A stretch of DNA of 64,000 bases from G965207345 sp965207345 (GTDB lineage: Bacteria; Pseudomonadota; Gammaproteobacteria; PS1; Pseudothioglobaceae): the NCBI GenBank assembly GCA_965207345.1, contig OZ242280.1, positions 496,001 to 560,000 on the forward strand. The letters are read 5' to 3'. Shown here piece by piece: positions 26,326-35,883 of this stretch (its first letter is position 1; each line of letters opens with the position of its first letter). Under the pieces are notes generated by a model. The model was not told the origin of the DNA and made no database searches. It was given only the letters and a program-made list of their open reading frames with translations. The position numbers and the translations under genes were made by a program.

Positions 26326-26562
26326 ATGGTAACTGGTGTGGTTAAGTGGTTTAATGCAAGGAAGGGTTTTGGCTTTATTGAGCACAAAGATGGAGATGTA
26401 TTTGTACATTTTCGTAACATTAATACAGGTGGCTATAGAACATTAAGTGATGGGCAAATGGTTTCTTTTGATATAGTTGAAGGAAAAAAGGGCTTGCAGG
26501 CTGAAAATGTAAGCTTAATCACAAAAGAACAAGATCAGGAAGATCCTAAAGAATCTTCCTGA
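26326..26562 (+). CDS. Cold-shock domain protein (CspD/CspA-like)
   Basis: This is a single cold-shock domain. VVKWFNARKGFGFI holds the RNP1-type motif and DVFVHFRNI the RNP2-type motif. These bind single-stranded RNA or DNA. GYRTLSDGQ near residue 44 resembles CspD. An acidic tail with EQDQEDPKESS follows. Three consecutive ATG codons (26320, 26323, 26326) lie after CGGAG at 26314-26318. Only the third has normal spacing and matches homologue N-termini, giving 78 residues. The last codons and stop are covered by a 9-base-pair hairpin. Confidence 0.9.
   Translation: MVTGVVKWFNARKGFGFIEHKDGDVFVHFRNINTGGYRTLSDGQMVSFDIVEGKKGLQAENVSLITKEQDQEDPKESS
26536..26561 (+). terminator. Hairpin covering the end of the cold-shock gene
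   Basis: CAGGAAGAT (26536-26544) pairs perfectly with ATCTTCCTG (26553-26561) around an eight-base loop. It spans the final codons and stop. No T-run follows, so it is a weak terminator at best and may instead stabilise the mRNA. A second stem, AAGTCTT/AAGACTT at 26608-26614 and 26622-26628, lies between this gene and convergent thiS. Confidence 0.4.
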
Positions 26563-26626
26563 CAAAAGTTTCGGTTAATAAAAGTATTAAGATACAAAAG
26601 TTAGGGGAAGTCTTCGGTTGAAAGAC

Positions 26627-26830
26627 TTAGCCTCCTCCGACTGCACATATAATTTCTACCCTATCCCCTGTCTCTAGTGTTGTTGTTTTGAAAGAAGATT
26701 TAGCAATGATGTTGCCGTTAATCTCAATAGCGACTCGCTGTTTTTGGTAATTTAATTGCATGATAAGATCATGGCAGTTGCTACCTGGAAATATATCAAA
26801 TAAATCACCGTTTAATATGATTTTAGTCAT
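26627..26830 (-). CDS. thiS: Thiamine biosynthesis sulfur carrier protein ThiS
   Basis: ThiS carries sulfur as a C-terminal thiocarboxylate for making the thiazole ring of thiamine. The small ubiquitin-like protein has IILNGDLFDIFPG at its start, VAIEINGNIIAKS in the middle and ends VGGG. The terminal Gly-Gly is the active end, here with one more Gly, as seen in some family members. The ATG at 26830 gives 67 residues. An upstream ATG adds ten residues not expected in the family. No thiG, thiF or thiO is nearby; thiD lies 9 kb away. Confidence 0.88.
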   Translation of the reverse strand: MTKIILNGDLFDIFPGSNCHDLIMQLNYQKQRVAIEINGNIIAKSSFKTTTLETGDRVEIICAVGGG

Positions 26831-27032
26831 GAGTGGCGGGCGTATAATTTCATACCTCATCTAATTCACAAGCTTGTGCTAAAACTTGAGTGGTTAGAAA
26901 ACCTTAAAACTAGCACCTATTGCTTAGTAATGCTTGATTATACCAAAACAAACAGGTCAGTTTTTGGTCTAGATTTTTATCTTTTAAGTTATATTATTTA
27001 CGATGTTTTTTATACGGTAAAATCAACTTGCT

Positions 27033-27806
27033 ATGAGCTTAGCAAAACGTGTTATTCCTTGTTTAGATGTCCAAGATGGGCGTGTAGTTAAAGGGACTAA
27101 GTTTGTCAATATCAAAGATGCAGGCGACCCCGTTGAAATTGCTAAAAAATATGATGAACAGGGTGCAGATGAATTGGTGTTTTTGGATATTACCGCAAGT
27201 TATGAGGGGCGGCTAACCTTTTCGCATGTAGTTGAAAGCATTGCTAAAGAAGTTTTTATTCCACTAACTGTTGGCGGAGGTATCGCTTCTATTAAAGATG
27301 TAAAATTGATGCTTGATTCAGGGGCGGATAAAATTGCTGTTAATTCTGCAGCTATTTATCATCCTCGGCTTGTGCATGAGTTGTCCGATTATTTTGGTTC
27401 GCAATGTATAGTAATCGCCATAGATGCAAAAAAAATAGCCACCAATGTATGGGAGGTATTTACGCATGGCGGTCGTAGAAGCACAGGCATTAACGCATTA
27501 AAATGGGCAAAAAAACAAACGCAGAGCAGTAAAAATATTGGCGCTGGTGAGGTATTGCTTACTTCTATGGATAAAGATGGCACTAAAAATGGCTTTGATT
27601 TAACACTCACTAAAGCAATGACAAGTACGCTGGATGTCCCTGTCATTGCCTCTGGCGGTGTTGGCTTGCTGGAGCATTTGGTTTCAGGCATTACAGAAGG
27701 CGGTGCTGATGCTGTGTTGGCTGCTAGCATTTTTCATTTTAATATTTTTTCTATTAAAGAAGCGAAGCATTTTATGAAAAAATGTGGCATTGAAGTACGC
27801 CTTTAA
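27033..27806 (+). CDS. hisF: Imidazole glycerol phosphate synthase subunit HisF
   Basis: HisF is the cyclase half of IGP synthase. It uses ammonia from HisH to close the imidazole ring in histidine synthesis. MSLAKRVIPCLDVQDGRVVKG carries the catalytic aspartate (D11 in homologues). DELVFLDITAS, VGGGIAS, the second catalytic Asp in SMDKDGTKNGFD, and IASGGVG complete the TIM barrel. At 257 residues it has the usual length. Its partner HisH is 13 kb away at 40221, so the two subunits are made from different transcripts. It diverges from thiS. Confidence 0.96.
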   Translation: MSLAKRVIPCLDVQDGRVVKGTKFVNIKDAGDPVEIAKKYDEQGADELVFLDITASYEGRLTFSHVVESIAKEVFIPLTVGGGIASIKDVKLMLDSGADKIAVNSAAIYHPRLVHELSDYFGSQCIVIAIDAKKIATNVWEVFTHGGRRSTGINALKWAKKQTQSSKNIGAGEVLLTSMDKDGTKNGFDLTLTKAMTSTLDVPVIASGGVGLLEHLVSGITEGGADAVLAASIFHFNIFSIKEAKHFMKKCGIEVRL

Positions 27807-27875
27807 TAAATAATTTTATAGTGCAGTATATCATTTTAAACCGTATAATTTTTTAGATTAAATACTATCTCTAAA

Positions 27876-30662
27876 ATGCAACCTAAAATTATTTTACTGG
27901 ATGGTTCAGCTTTTTTATTTCGTGCTTATTTCGCAATGCAAGCTCAGCATTTAACAAATAATGATGGCTTTCCAACGGGTGCAATATTTGGTGTTATTAA
28001 TGCAATTAAACGCTTAATGCGCCAATATCAAGAAGCAGAAATTATCGCTATATTTGATGCCAAAGGTGATAATTTTCGCCACGATATTTATCCTAAATAT
28101 AAAATGCATCGCAAACCAATGGAGAAAGATTTATCAATTCAAATCAAGCCACTGTATGACATCATACGCGCTATGGGGCTACCGTTTATTAGTGTTCCAT
28201 GCGTGGAGGCAGATGATGTTATTGCAACACTTTGTACACAAGCAGTAAAGCAAGGCATTCCACTACTAATTGCAAGTGGTGATAAAGATTTATACCAGCT
28301 TGTTGACGAATCAGTGCACCAAATTGATATGAAGGGTAAGTACTTGGACCACGAGGCTATAGTTGAAAAAATGGGGGTTTGTCCTGAACAAATGCTAGAT
28401 TTTTTATCACTTACAGGCGATCAAAGTGATAATATTCCTGGCGTGCCAGGCATTGGGCCTAAAACAGCACTTGTCTGGTTAAAAAAATACAAAACTCTTG
28501 AGAATATTAAGAAAAATGCATACAAAATTAAAGGTAAGATCGGCGGAAAATTGCGAGAAAATTTTGCTCTTATTGACTTATCTTACAGCCTTATAAAACT
28601 AAAACATGATGTCAATATTACTATTGATTTTAAAGATTGTGCTCCCAAACCAGATTATGAAAAATTAGCGAATTTATACCAAAAATATAGCTTCAGAGAA
28701 TGGTTTAGGCAGTTAAAAATAAAGCAAGCAAAAACGACAAAAACAAATAAGGATAGACAAAAAACTGCAACGCTTCATACAGTTAGTAAAAGTATGCTTG
28801 ACATAGCCCGGGATACTAAAAATTTAGATATATTATCAAAATACGAACAAAAATTAATCTTAGATGAAGTGGCACTAAATGATTTAGTAACAGAAATTAC
28901 AACGCATAAGGTTTTTGTTTTTGATGCCGAAACAACCAGTCTTAATTATATGTGTACAGAATTAGTTGGGCTAGTTTTTTTGCTTGGTAATGTGGCGTAT
29001 TATATCCCTGTTGCACACAAATATCTAGATGCGCCAAAACAATTAAAAAGAGGCCTAGTATTATCAGTTTTAAAACCAATTTTTGAAAATAGTGCCATTA
29101 AAAAAAATGGGCAAAATTTAAAATATGATGCGCATGTTTTAGCAAATTATGCTATTTCTTTAAATGGCATCAGCGAAGATACAATGCTCAAATCCTACTG
29201 TTTAAATAGCACAGCAAGCTTACATAATATAGATAATTTAGCGGCATATTATCTCAATTATAAAACTATTAAGTCTTCTGAAGTAGTAGGACGCGGCAAA
29301 AAACAAATTTCTTTTGACAAGGTAAATATTGATAATGCTGCTAAATATGCGTGTGAAGATGTAATTATTGCTAGAGAGTTGAATCAGATATTGACGGATA
29401 AAATTAACACCCAGCCTGCATTAAAAAAATTGTATTATGAACTAGAATTGCCATTTATTTATGTGTTAAAAAAAATGGAGCGGAATGGTGTTTTTATTGA
29501 TAGTGAGTTACTCAAAAACCAGCAACAAAATATTTTATCCAAGACACAAAAGTTAAAAAAGAAAATGCATGACTTGGCAAAAAAAAAGTTTAATTTAGAT
29601 TCACCTAAGCAGGTGCGTGATATTCTTTTTAACAAAGGAGGATTGAATTTAGAGGCATCAAAAACTACACCAAGTGGAGAGCCGTCAACCGATGAAGAGG
29701 CGCTTAAATTATTAAAACACCCCTTAGCAGAGACGCTACTTGAATACAGGGCACTTAGTAAATTAAATTCTACTTACTTAGAAGCATTGCCTAAACAAAT
29801 TAATCCGAAAACAAGACGTATTCACACCTCATATCATCAAGCAGGCACTGTAACTGGCCGCTTGTCTTCTAGCCACCCAAATCTGCAAAATATCCCCATC
29901 CGCACTCAAAACGGTGCAAACATTCGTCGTGCATTTATTGCGCCCAAAAATTATGTAATTATCGCCCTGGATTACTCGCAAATTGAACTGCGTATTATGG
30001 CTCATCTATCTCAAGACGAAGTTTTATTGTCTGCGTTCTATCATAATTTAGATATTCATAAAGCAACAGCAAGCGAAGTATTTAATCTGCCTGTTGAGGC
30101 ATTGAGTACTGAGCATCGCCGCCGCGCTAAAGCCATTAATTTTGGACTAATGTATGGCATGAGCGCATTTGGGCTTGCAAAACAAATTAACTGTACCCGC
30201 AGTGAGGCTAAAATATATATTGATACTTATTTTCGCAAATATCCTAAAGTAAAACAATATATTGAAAATATTAAAATCAGTGCAAAACAACAGGGCTTTG
30301 TTGAAACTATTACAGGTAGAAGACTGTATTTGCCGCATATTGATTCCAGTAATAATACAAGGAAACAGCACGCTCTAAGAACAGCAGTTAACGCACCAAT
30401 GCAGGGTAGCTCCGCTGATATTATTAAACGCGCAATGCTTGATATTGATAGCTGGATAAATACAAGAAAAAGGGATATTAAAATGATTATGCAGGTGCAT
30501 GATGAGCTAGTTTTCGAGACGCATAAAGCGTGCGCAGAACAGGACGCAAATGAAATTAGCGCCTTGATGAAAAATGCTTTTAAAATCAGCGTGCCTCTAC
30601 TCGTAAAAGCTGGCATTGCCGATAACTGGCAAGAGGCGCATTTTTTTGAAAAAATAATCTAA
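27876..30662 (+). CDS. polA: DNA polymerase I
   Basis: This is a three-domain PolA of 928 residues, used for Okazaki fragment maturation and repair. The N-terminal 5'-3' exonuclease has LLDGSAFLFRAYFA, EADDVIATL, SGDKDLYQL and the helix-hairpin-helix DNIPGVPGIGPKTA. The 3'-5' proofreading domain keeps its D-x-E (VFDAETTSL near residue 350), so proofreading is probably active. The polymerase domain has TGRLSSSHPNLQNIP, DYSQIELRIMAHLS (motif A), RRAKAINFGLMYG (motif B) and VHDELVFE (motif C). Start is ATG at 27876. It is a single-gene unit between hisF and argS in the same direction. Confidence 0.97.
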   Translation: MQPKIILLDGSAFLFRAYFAMQAQHLTNNDGFPTGAIFGVINAIKRLMRQYQEAEIIAIFDAKGDNFRHDIYPKYKMHRKPMEKDLSIQIKPLYDIIRAMGLPFISVPCVEADDVIATLCTQAVKQGIPLLIASGDKDLYQLVDESVHQIDMKGKYLDHEAIVEKMGVCPEQMLDFLSLTGDQSDNIPGVPGIGPKTALVWLKKYKTLENIKKNAYKIKGKIGGKLRENFALIDLSYSLIKLKHDVNITIDFKDCAPKPDYEKLANLYQKYSFREWFRQLKIKQAKTTKTNKDRQKTATLHTVSKSMLDIARDTKNLDILSKYEQKLILDEVALNDLVTEITTHKVFVFDAETTSLNYMCTELVGLVFLLGNVAYYIPVAHKYLDAPKQLKRGLVLSVLKPIFENSAIKKNGQNLKYDAHVLANYAISLNGISEDTMLKSYCLNSTASLHNIDNLAAYYLNYKTIKSSEVVGRGKKQISFDKVNIDNAAKYACEDVIIARELNQILTDKINTQPALKKLYYELELPFIYVLKKMERNGVFIDSELLKNQQQNILSKTQKLKKKMHDLAKKKFNLDSPKQVRDILFNKGGLNLEASKTTPSGEPSTDEEALKLLKHPLAETLLEYRALSKLNSTYLEALPKQINPKTRRIHTSYHQAGTVTGRLSSSHPNLQNIPIRTQNGANIRRAFIAPKNYVIIALDYSQIELRIMAHLSQDEVLLSAFYHNLDIHKATASEVFNLPVEALSTEHRRRAKAINFGLMYGMSAFGLAKQINCTRSEAKIYIDTYFRKYPKVKQYIENIKISAKQQGFVETITGRRLYLPHIDSSNNTRKQHALRTAVNAPMQGSSADIIKRAMLDIDSWINTRKRDIKMIMQVHDELVFETHKACAEQDANEISALMKNAFKISVPLLVKAGIADNWQEAHFFEKII

Positions 30663-30707
30663 ATTAAAAAGATAGTCTACTACAAAACGCAAAAGTGAAA
30701 AAATGCA

Positions 30708-32465
30708 ATGAAAGTATATATTGAGGCACTAATTAAGCAAAGTTTGGCAAAGCTTATAGAAGACAAAAAATTACCAGGGATAGTGTCCATTCCTGCCTCT
30801 TATAAAGTTAGCGAAGTTAAGGACAGCCGACATGGTGATTACATGAGTAACATTGCCTTTATATTAGCAAAACAAAATAGTCTCGCTCTAACACCAGAAG
30901 AAATAGCGTACCTTATCAAAAAAAATATAGTCTCTTTTGAAAAAATTGCCAAAATAGAAGTTGCGCCTACAGGCTTTCTCAATTTTTTTGTCTCAAAAAC
31001 TCATCAATATAAGATAATTGCCAATATTTTAATAGCTAAAAATAAATATGGCCATACTGATATTGGCAAAAATAAACGCATACTATTGGAATTTGTCTCT
31101 GCTAATCCAACAGGTCCGCTACACATAGGACACGGCAGAAGCGCGGCTTATGGCAGCACGTTGGCTAATTTAATGCGTGCCATTGGTTTTGAAGTAGATT
31201 GCGAATACTACGTCAATAATGCGGGTAGGCAAATAGATATTTTAGCAGTAAGTGTTTATTTGCGTTATTTAGAGTTACTAGGTGTCAAAAATTTATATTT
31301 TCCTCAAAATGCTTATCAAGGCGATTATATTTATCAAATCGCCAAAGATTTATACAACAAATACCATGATAAACTTAAGCATTCCCGCGATGAAGTTTAT
31401 GCAGATATAGATAAAAAAGATGATCCAGAAATGAATATAGATAGGTTTATTGAAAATATTAAAGGCGTACTTAAAAATAATTATGGGGAAATTTTTAATA
31501 CTAGCGCCGAGAAAATTTTGGGCACAATAAAAAAGGATTTAGCTGCCTTTGGTGTTTCTTATCAAACATGGTTTTTAGAAGAGGATTTAATACGTTTAGA
31601 ATTAATGGTTAAGACTGTTAAACGTTTAAAATCTAGTGGTTTTACTTATGAAAAAGATGGTGCTCTTTGGTTTAAATCATCTAAATTTGGTGATGAAAAA
31701 GATCGCGTAATACTCAGGAAAAATGGACAGAGCACTTATTTTGCTTCGGATATTGCTTACCACGATGAAAAATTTAGCCGCCAAGTTAACGATAAAACTT
31801 ATCACAAAATTATTAATATTTTTGGCGCTGATCATCATGGTTATATCCTAAGAATAAAGGCCGCCATTAAAGCACTGGGTTATGATGAAAAAAAAATGGA
31901 AGTATTGCTAGTGCAATTTGCAAATTTATATCGTAATAAACAAAAAATAGCAATGTCCACGCGCTCGGGAAATTTTATTACGCTAAAGTCGTTATATACA
32001 GAGATTGGTGTTGATGCTACGAGATTTTTTTATATTTTGCGTCGCTCGGAACAACACCTTGATTTTGATATTAATTTAGCAAAATCAAAAACAATGGATA
32101 ATCCTGTTTATTATATTCAATATGCACATGCGCGTATTTACAGTGTCTTAAAAAAAGTAGCTAATAAAGTGCAAGATAATATTGATTTTTCACTACTAAA
32201 TAGTGTGCACGAACAAAATCTAATAAGTGAACTAAACCGCTATCAAAATATTTTAACCACTGCTGCGCTTAACTATGAGCCACATAAATTAGCAAATTAT
32301 TTACAAACTCTTGCTGCTTGTCTGCACAGTTATTACGGTGCGCAAAGATTATTGGTCAAAAATGAGAATATATTAAATGCGCGCCTAGCACTGCTTAAGG
32401 CGGTTAAACAGATTATTAAAAATGGATTATCCCTGCTCGGTGTGCGTGCGCAAAAATCAATGTAG
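30708..32465 (+). CDS. argS: Arginyl-tRNA synthetase
   Basis: ArgS charges tRNA-Arg. The N-terminal recognition domain leads to ANPTGPLHIGHGRSAAYG with the HIGH signature near residue 139. GADHHGYILRIKAA follows in the catalytic core. The KMSKS-like loop is AMSTRSGNFI, a usual form in this enzyme. The C-terminal DALR anticodon-binding domain shows NPVYYIQYAHARIYS. With 585 residues it is of standard length. Start ATG is at 30708, 45 bases after polA. Confidence 0.96.
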   Translation: MKVYIEALIKQSLAKLIEDKKLPGIVSIPASYKVSEVKDSRHGDYMSNIAFILAKQNSLALTPEEIAYLIKKNIVSFEKIAKIEVAPTGFLNFFVSKTHQYKIIANILIAKNKYGHTDIGKNKRILLEFVSANPTGPLHIGHGRSAAYGSTLANLMRAIGFEVDCEYYVNNAGRQIDILAVSVYLRYLELLGVKNLYFPQNAYQGDYIYQIAKDLYNKYHDKLKHSRDEVYADIDKKDDPEMNIDRFIENIKGVLKNNYGEIFNTSAEKILGTIKKDLAAFGVSYQTWFLEEDLIRLELMVKTVKRLKSSGFTYEKDGALWFKSSKFGDEKDRVILRKNGQSTYFASDIAYHDEKFSRQVNDKTYHKIINIFGADHHGYILRIKAAIKALGYDEKKMEVLLVQFANLYRNKQKIAMSTRSGNFITLKSLYTEIGVDATRFFYILRRSEQHLDFDINLAKSKTMDNPVYYIQYAHARIYSVLKKVANKVQDNIDFSLLNSVHEQNLISELNRYQNILTTAALNYEPHKLANYLQTLAACLHSYYGAQRLLVKNENILNARLALLKAVKQIIKNGLSLLGVRAQKSM

Positions 32466-32527
32466 CACACAATTCAAGTAGAGTTATACTGATACTTTAA
32501 TTAAATTACCCTGCTAAAATTCTAACG

Positions 32528-32770
32528 CTAGGGCTTGGTTTTTAATTTATAAAATACGATTTTTTTCTTTAAGGTCGCACGATTAATGCCCAGAATTTTT
32601 GCGGCTTGGCTTTGATTTTTATTCGTGTAATTGAGTACAAAGTCAAACAGCGGTTTTTCCACCTCTTCCACTAGCATTTGATACAAGCCGTAGGCAGATT
32701 CGCCATCTAACTGCTCAAAATAATGTTTTAATTTTGACTCAATACACTGGTGAAGATCTGGGTTTTTCAT
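32528..32770 (-). CDS. fis: Fis family nucleoid-associated DNA-binding protein
   Basis: Fis bends DNA and regulates rRNA genes and recombination. The C-terminal helix-turn-helix is clear (NKNQSQAAKILGINRATLKKK), and the dimer helices AYGLYQMLVEEVEKPLFDFVL precede it. I choose the ATG at 32770, which gives 80 residues and lines up with Fis at L-K-H-Y-F-E-Q-L. A longer frame from 32893 adds 41 residues not typical of Fis. In enterics fis follows dusB, but here it stands alone behind def. Confidence 0.88.
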   Translation of the reverse strand: MKNPDLHQCIESKLKHYFEQLDGESAYGLYQMLVEEVEKPLFDFVLNYTNKNQSQAAKILGINRATLKKKIVFYKLKTKP

Positions 32771-33020
32771 AAATTCTCTAAAGGTTTCATGGTTATGGCG
32801 TTGCTTTCTTATATGAGATGCACCAGTCTGATTGGTTTTATCAAGGCGGGTAGCATACCAAAAATTATGTTTTCTTACCAGCCTTAATAGCAAATATTTT
32901 TTACAAAATGGCGCCTATTTTTATTTTAATGTGCGAGAATGCTTATTTTCCATTTCTAATTACAAAACAACATAAAAATAAATCTAATAATACATCCTCT
33001 AATTTACTAAAAGTAATCGT

Positions 33021-33581
33021 TTAAACGCTTACTCCTGCCAATTTTTGCGCAAGACGCTCACGTTTTAATTTAGAGAGATAATCAACAAATAATTTACCTC
33101 TAAGATGGTCAAGCTCATGCTGAATACAAATTGCTAATAGTCCCTCTGCTTCTAAACTAAAAGATGCGCCTGTTTTATCAAGTGCTTCAATATGCACAAA
33201 AGAGTAACGTTTAATGCTTGCTTGAAAACTAGGCACGGACAAACAGCCTTCTTTAGAATCTACGCATACATTGCTGTGGGCAATAATTTTCGCATTAATA
33301 CAACAAATAGGGTTTTTACCTTCCCTGGATTTGCGCTCATTGTTATTTTTATTCCTATTTTCAACCAGTGCTTCGTAATCTGTGCGTATCTCAGGTACAT
33401 CCATTACTATCACTTGTATATGGCGATTTACTTGCGTTGCAGCAAGCCCAATGCCATTTTCATAATACATTGTCTCAAACATATCTGACACCAAAGCACA
33501 CACACTATCATCTACTAGAGAAACAGGTTTTGCCTTGATACGAAGACGCCTATCTGGAAAGCGCAAAACAGGAAGTAGCAT
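33021..33581 (-). CDS. def: Peptide deformylase
   Basis: Def removes the formyl group from nascent proteins using a bound metal. All three motifs are present: GIGLAATQ (residues 43-50), EGCLSVP (111-117) and HELDHL (155-160). The ATG at 33581 follows a GGAG site, and the ATG seven codons upstream is less likely. A lysine/asparagine-rich insertion of about 24 residues (67-90) sits between the second and third strands and makes the enzyme 186 residues rather than about 170. No fmt lies beside it. Confidence 0.94.
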   Translation of the reverse strand: MLLPVLRFPDRRLRIKAKPVSLVDDSVCALVSDMFETMYYENGIGLAATQVNRHIQVIVMDVPEIRTDYEALVENRNKNNNERKSREGKNPICCINAKIIAHSNVCVDSKEGCLSVPSFQASIKRYSFVHIEALDKTGASFSLEAEGLLAICIQHELDHLRGKLFVDYLSKLKRERLAQKLAGVSV

Positions 33582-33634
33582 ATAAAACTCCAAATATCGC
33601 AAATAAAACTAACATTTTATCCTAAAATAGGCAC

Positions 33635-34216
33635 TCATATTTTACGTTCCTTGCCGTGAATAAGACGCCTAATATTCTCCCTATGCGTCCAAAATATACA
33701 AAGAGATATTAAACAAATTACATAAGTACTCTCAGGTACACGGCTAAAATAATAAAAATAAACGGGTGTGAATACTATCGTCGCCAAAGCAGAAAGCGAA
33801 GAAATTTGAACAAATTTTGCTGTTACAATCCAGGTAAGGCTACTTAAAAAGCCGACCGCGGGATGCAGTACCCATAATGCACCTAAAAAGGTCGCAACAC
33901 CTTTACCGCCCTTAAATCCAAACCAAATGGGATAAATATGTCCGAGCACTGTTGCAAGTGCCACAAGTGTTTCCATAAGAAATGATAGTCCAAATAATTT
34001 TGCGCTAGTAACAGCAATAATTCCTTTAAACATATCAGCAAATAGCGTAATAGCCGCCGCTTTTTTATCTCCTATTCTTAGCACGTTTGTTGCGCCAGGA
34101 TTGTGTGAGCCTTCAATTCTTGGATCGGGCAAATGCAAAATATAACACACGATAATAGCACTTGAAACAGAGCCTAGCAAAAAGCCAAAAATAATCAGCA
34201 GTAATTCAGGTAACAT
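33635..34216 (-). CDS. plsY: Acyl-phosphate glycerol-3-phosphate acyltransferase PlsY
   Basis: PlsY transfers an acyl group from acyl phosphate to glycerol-3-phosphate, the first step of phospholipid synthesis, at the inner membrane. The three active-site motifs are seen: LLGSVSSAII near residue 14, SHNPGATNVLR near 37 and FKGGKGVATFLG near 100. Five or so hydrophobic segments alternate with these loops. Its 193 residues are normal. It is upstream of def in the same direction and divergent from folB. Confidence 0.95.
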   Translation of the reverse strand: MLPELLLIIFGFLLGSVSSAIIVCYILHLPDPRIEGSHNPGATNVLRIGDKKAAAITLFADMFKGIIAVTSAKLFGLSFLMETLVALATVLGHIYPIWFGFKGGKGVATFLGALWVLHPAVGFLSSLTWIVTAKFVQISSLSALATIVFTPVYFYYFSRVPESTYVICLISLCIFWTHRENIRRLIHGKERKI

Positions 34217-34347
34217 AATGTTTATTTTTATAGATATGAATATCTTGATTGACGCGCCAGCAAAAAAATAATTATTTTAGCGATTTTTGCATGGTATGTA
34301 TAACTTGATTTTTACGTGTCTCGTTTATTTTTAATGGCTTTATAATT

Positions 34348-34704
34348 ATGGCAGATATTATTTTTATTAAAGCGCTCAAAATTGATACTATTATTGGAGT
34401 TTATGATTGGGAGAAAAAAACCAGACAAACCATTAGTCTAGACTTAGAAATGTCCGCTGATATAAAGCGCGCTGTGCGCACTGACCGTATTGAGATGACC
34501 CTTGATTATAAAGCAGTAGCTAAACGTTTAATTGCTTTTGTTAAGGCTAGCAAGTTTAAACTAGTGGAAACGCTTGCAGAAAATATTGCACAAATTGTCA
34601 TAACTGAATTTAACGTTTCCTGGCTAAGACTTACTTTAAATAAGGGACAAGCCCTAACGGGTGCTGATGGTGTCGGTGTTATAATTGAACGTAGCAGAAT
34701 ATAA
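34348..34704 (+). CDS. folB: Dihydroneopterin aldolase
   Basis: FolB splits dihydroneopterin in folate synthesis. FIKALKIDTIIGVYDWEKK at the start, the LDYKAVAKRL motif and LVETLAENIAQ (catalytic Glu) near residue 74 are diagnostic. LTLNKGQALTGADGVGVIIER includes the active-site Lys near residue 100. The protein has 118 residues. It heads a run of closely packed genes, folB-folK-dsbA-thiD-hisC-NIF3. folK follows after 55 bases and makes the next folate intermediate. Confidence 0.94.
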   Translation: MADIIFIKALKIDTIIGVYDWEKKTRQTISLDLEMSADIKRAVRTDRIEMTLDYKAVAKRLIAFVKASKFKLVETLAENIAQIVITEFNVSWLRLTLNKGQALTGADGVGVIIERSRI

Positions 34705-34759
34705 ATCTTTAAAGCACAGTGAAATGACGTGGTAAAAAAATATAATAATAAAGTTTACG

Positions 34760-35263
34760 GTGACTAAAATTCATATTAATATCGGTAGTAATATTGATAG
34801 AAATATGCAAATCACGCGTGCACTTAAATCACTTCATTTGATTTTTTCTAATATTACTTTATCTTGTGTTTATGAAAGCCAGGCAGTGGGATTTGATGGC
34901 GATAATTTTTATAACATAGGTGTTAATGCACACACAACAAAAACTATCTCTGAGGTGCAAACCATGCTATACAAAATTGAAAATAAGCAGGGACGAAGTA
35001 AAAAAATGGCTAAGTTTTCAGCGCGTATCATTGACCTAGATTTAATTTTATACGACGATGTAGTTGACAAAGATTATAATTTGCCCAGAGATGAAATTTT
35101 AAAATATGCTTTTGTGCTAGCGCCACTTGCCGAGCTAAATCCAGATGAGAGGCACCCTGTGCTAAAAAAAACTTACACTGAGCTCTGGCAAATGCTAAAT
35201 AATAAATTTATGGCAAAAATAATTCAATACAACCGCTCTATCCTAAAAGGAGAATTATTATGA
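34760..35263 (+). CDS. folK: 2-amino-4-hydroxy-6-hydroxymethyldihydropteridine pyrophosphokinase
   Basis: FolK transfers pyrophosphate from ATP to the pterin, the step after FolB. The start is GTG at 34760, giving MTKIHINIGSNIDRN. YESQAVGFDGDNFYN, LYKIENKQGRSK and the signature RIIDLDLILYDD near residue 93 identify the family, as does the later P-R-D-E-I-L-K-Y-A-F-V-L-A-P-L-A-E segment. Its 167 residues are normal. The end overlaps the dsbA start by four bases, and that overlap contains the Shine-Dalgarno-driven ATG of dsbA. Confidence 0.94.
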   Translation: MTKIHINIGSNIDRNMQITRALKSLHLIFSNITLSCVYESQAVGFDGDNFYNIGVNAHTTKTISEVQTMLYKIENKQGRSKKMAKFSARIIDLDLILYDDVVDKDYNLPRDEILKYAFVLAPLAELNPDERHPVLKKTYTELWQMLNNKFMAKIIQYNRSILKGELL

Positions 35264-35883
35264 AAAAATCATTATTTGCGCTTATCATTATTGCCTTATC
35301 TCTTCATTCATATGCGGTGCCTTTTGAAGAGGGCAAGCATTATAAAAAACTAACTAACCCTGTTCCGACTGAAGATAAAAACCGTATTGAGGTGAGGGAA
35401 TTATTTTGGTATTATTGTCCGCATTGTTACGATATAGAACCTTATGTTGATAATTATATTAAAAGCAAAGGTGACAATATCAATTTTGTGCGTCAGCCTG
35501 CAGTTTTTGACAAACACTGGGAGAGTGGCGCTGTTTTTTATTTTGTGCTAGAGGAGCTTAATAAGGTTGAATCACTACATGCTCAACTTTTTGAGGCAAT
35601 TCATTTGAATAATGTTATTTTTAGTAGCAAAGAAGATTTTATAAACTGGCTTTCTGAGCATGACATAAAGCGTGAGGATGCGCTTAATGCATGGGGTTCT
35701 TTTGCACTCGCAGTAAAATTAAACAAAGCAAAAAGGCGCATGAAAAAGTATGAGGTAAATGCTGTGCCCTCGTTTGTAATAAACGGAAAATACACAACTA
35801 GTGCACGTGAAGCAGGTTCTGTACAAGCCATTTTTAAGGTTATTCGTTATTTAAGTGCACTTGAAGCAAAAAATAATTTATGA
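35260..35883 (+). CDS. dsbA: Periplasmic thiol:disulfide interchange protein DsbA
   Basis: DsbA oxidises cysteines of exported proteins in the periplasm. It has a signal peptide (residues 1-19), the active-site motif CPHC (53-56) within ELFWYYCPHC, a helical insert, and the cis-proline loop AVPSFVINGKY near residue 168. It is preceded by AAGGAG, one of the stronger ribosome sites here. Likely substrates would include envelope proteins. The Cys-rich Sel1-like protein at 24.6 kb would be one if it were intact. DsbB is not in the window. Confidence 0.94.
   Translation: MKKSLFALIIIALSLHSYAVPFEEGKHYKKLTNPVPTEDKNRIEVRELFWYYCPHCYDIEPYVDNYIKSKGDNINFVRQPAVFDKHWESGAVFYFVLEELNKVESLHAQLFEAIHLNNVIFSSKEDFINWLSEHDIKREDALNAWGSFALAVKLNKAKRRMKKYEVNAVPSFVINGKYTTSAREAGSVQAIFKVIRYLSALEAKNNL

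Noticed and set aside
26831..27032. TPP riboswitch upstream of thiS
   Set aside because: I found no CTGAGA-type thi-box core in the region.
26876..27091. Short plus-strand frame running into hisF
   Set aside because: It overlaps the hisF start out of frame and resembles no protein; the region is better explained as the thiS-hisF divergent spacer.
30147..30616. Two overlapping reverse-strand frames inside polA
   Set aside because: They lie in the polymerase motif region of polA and have no protein-like features.
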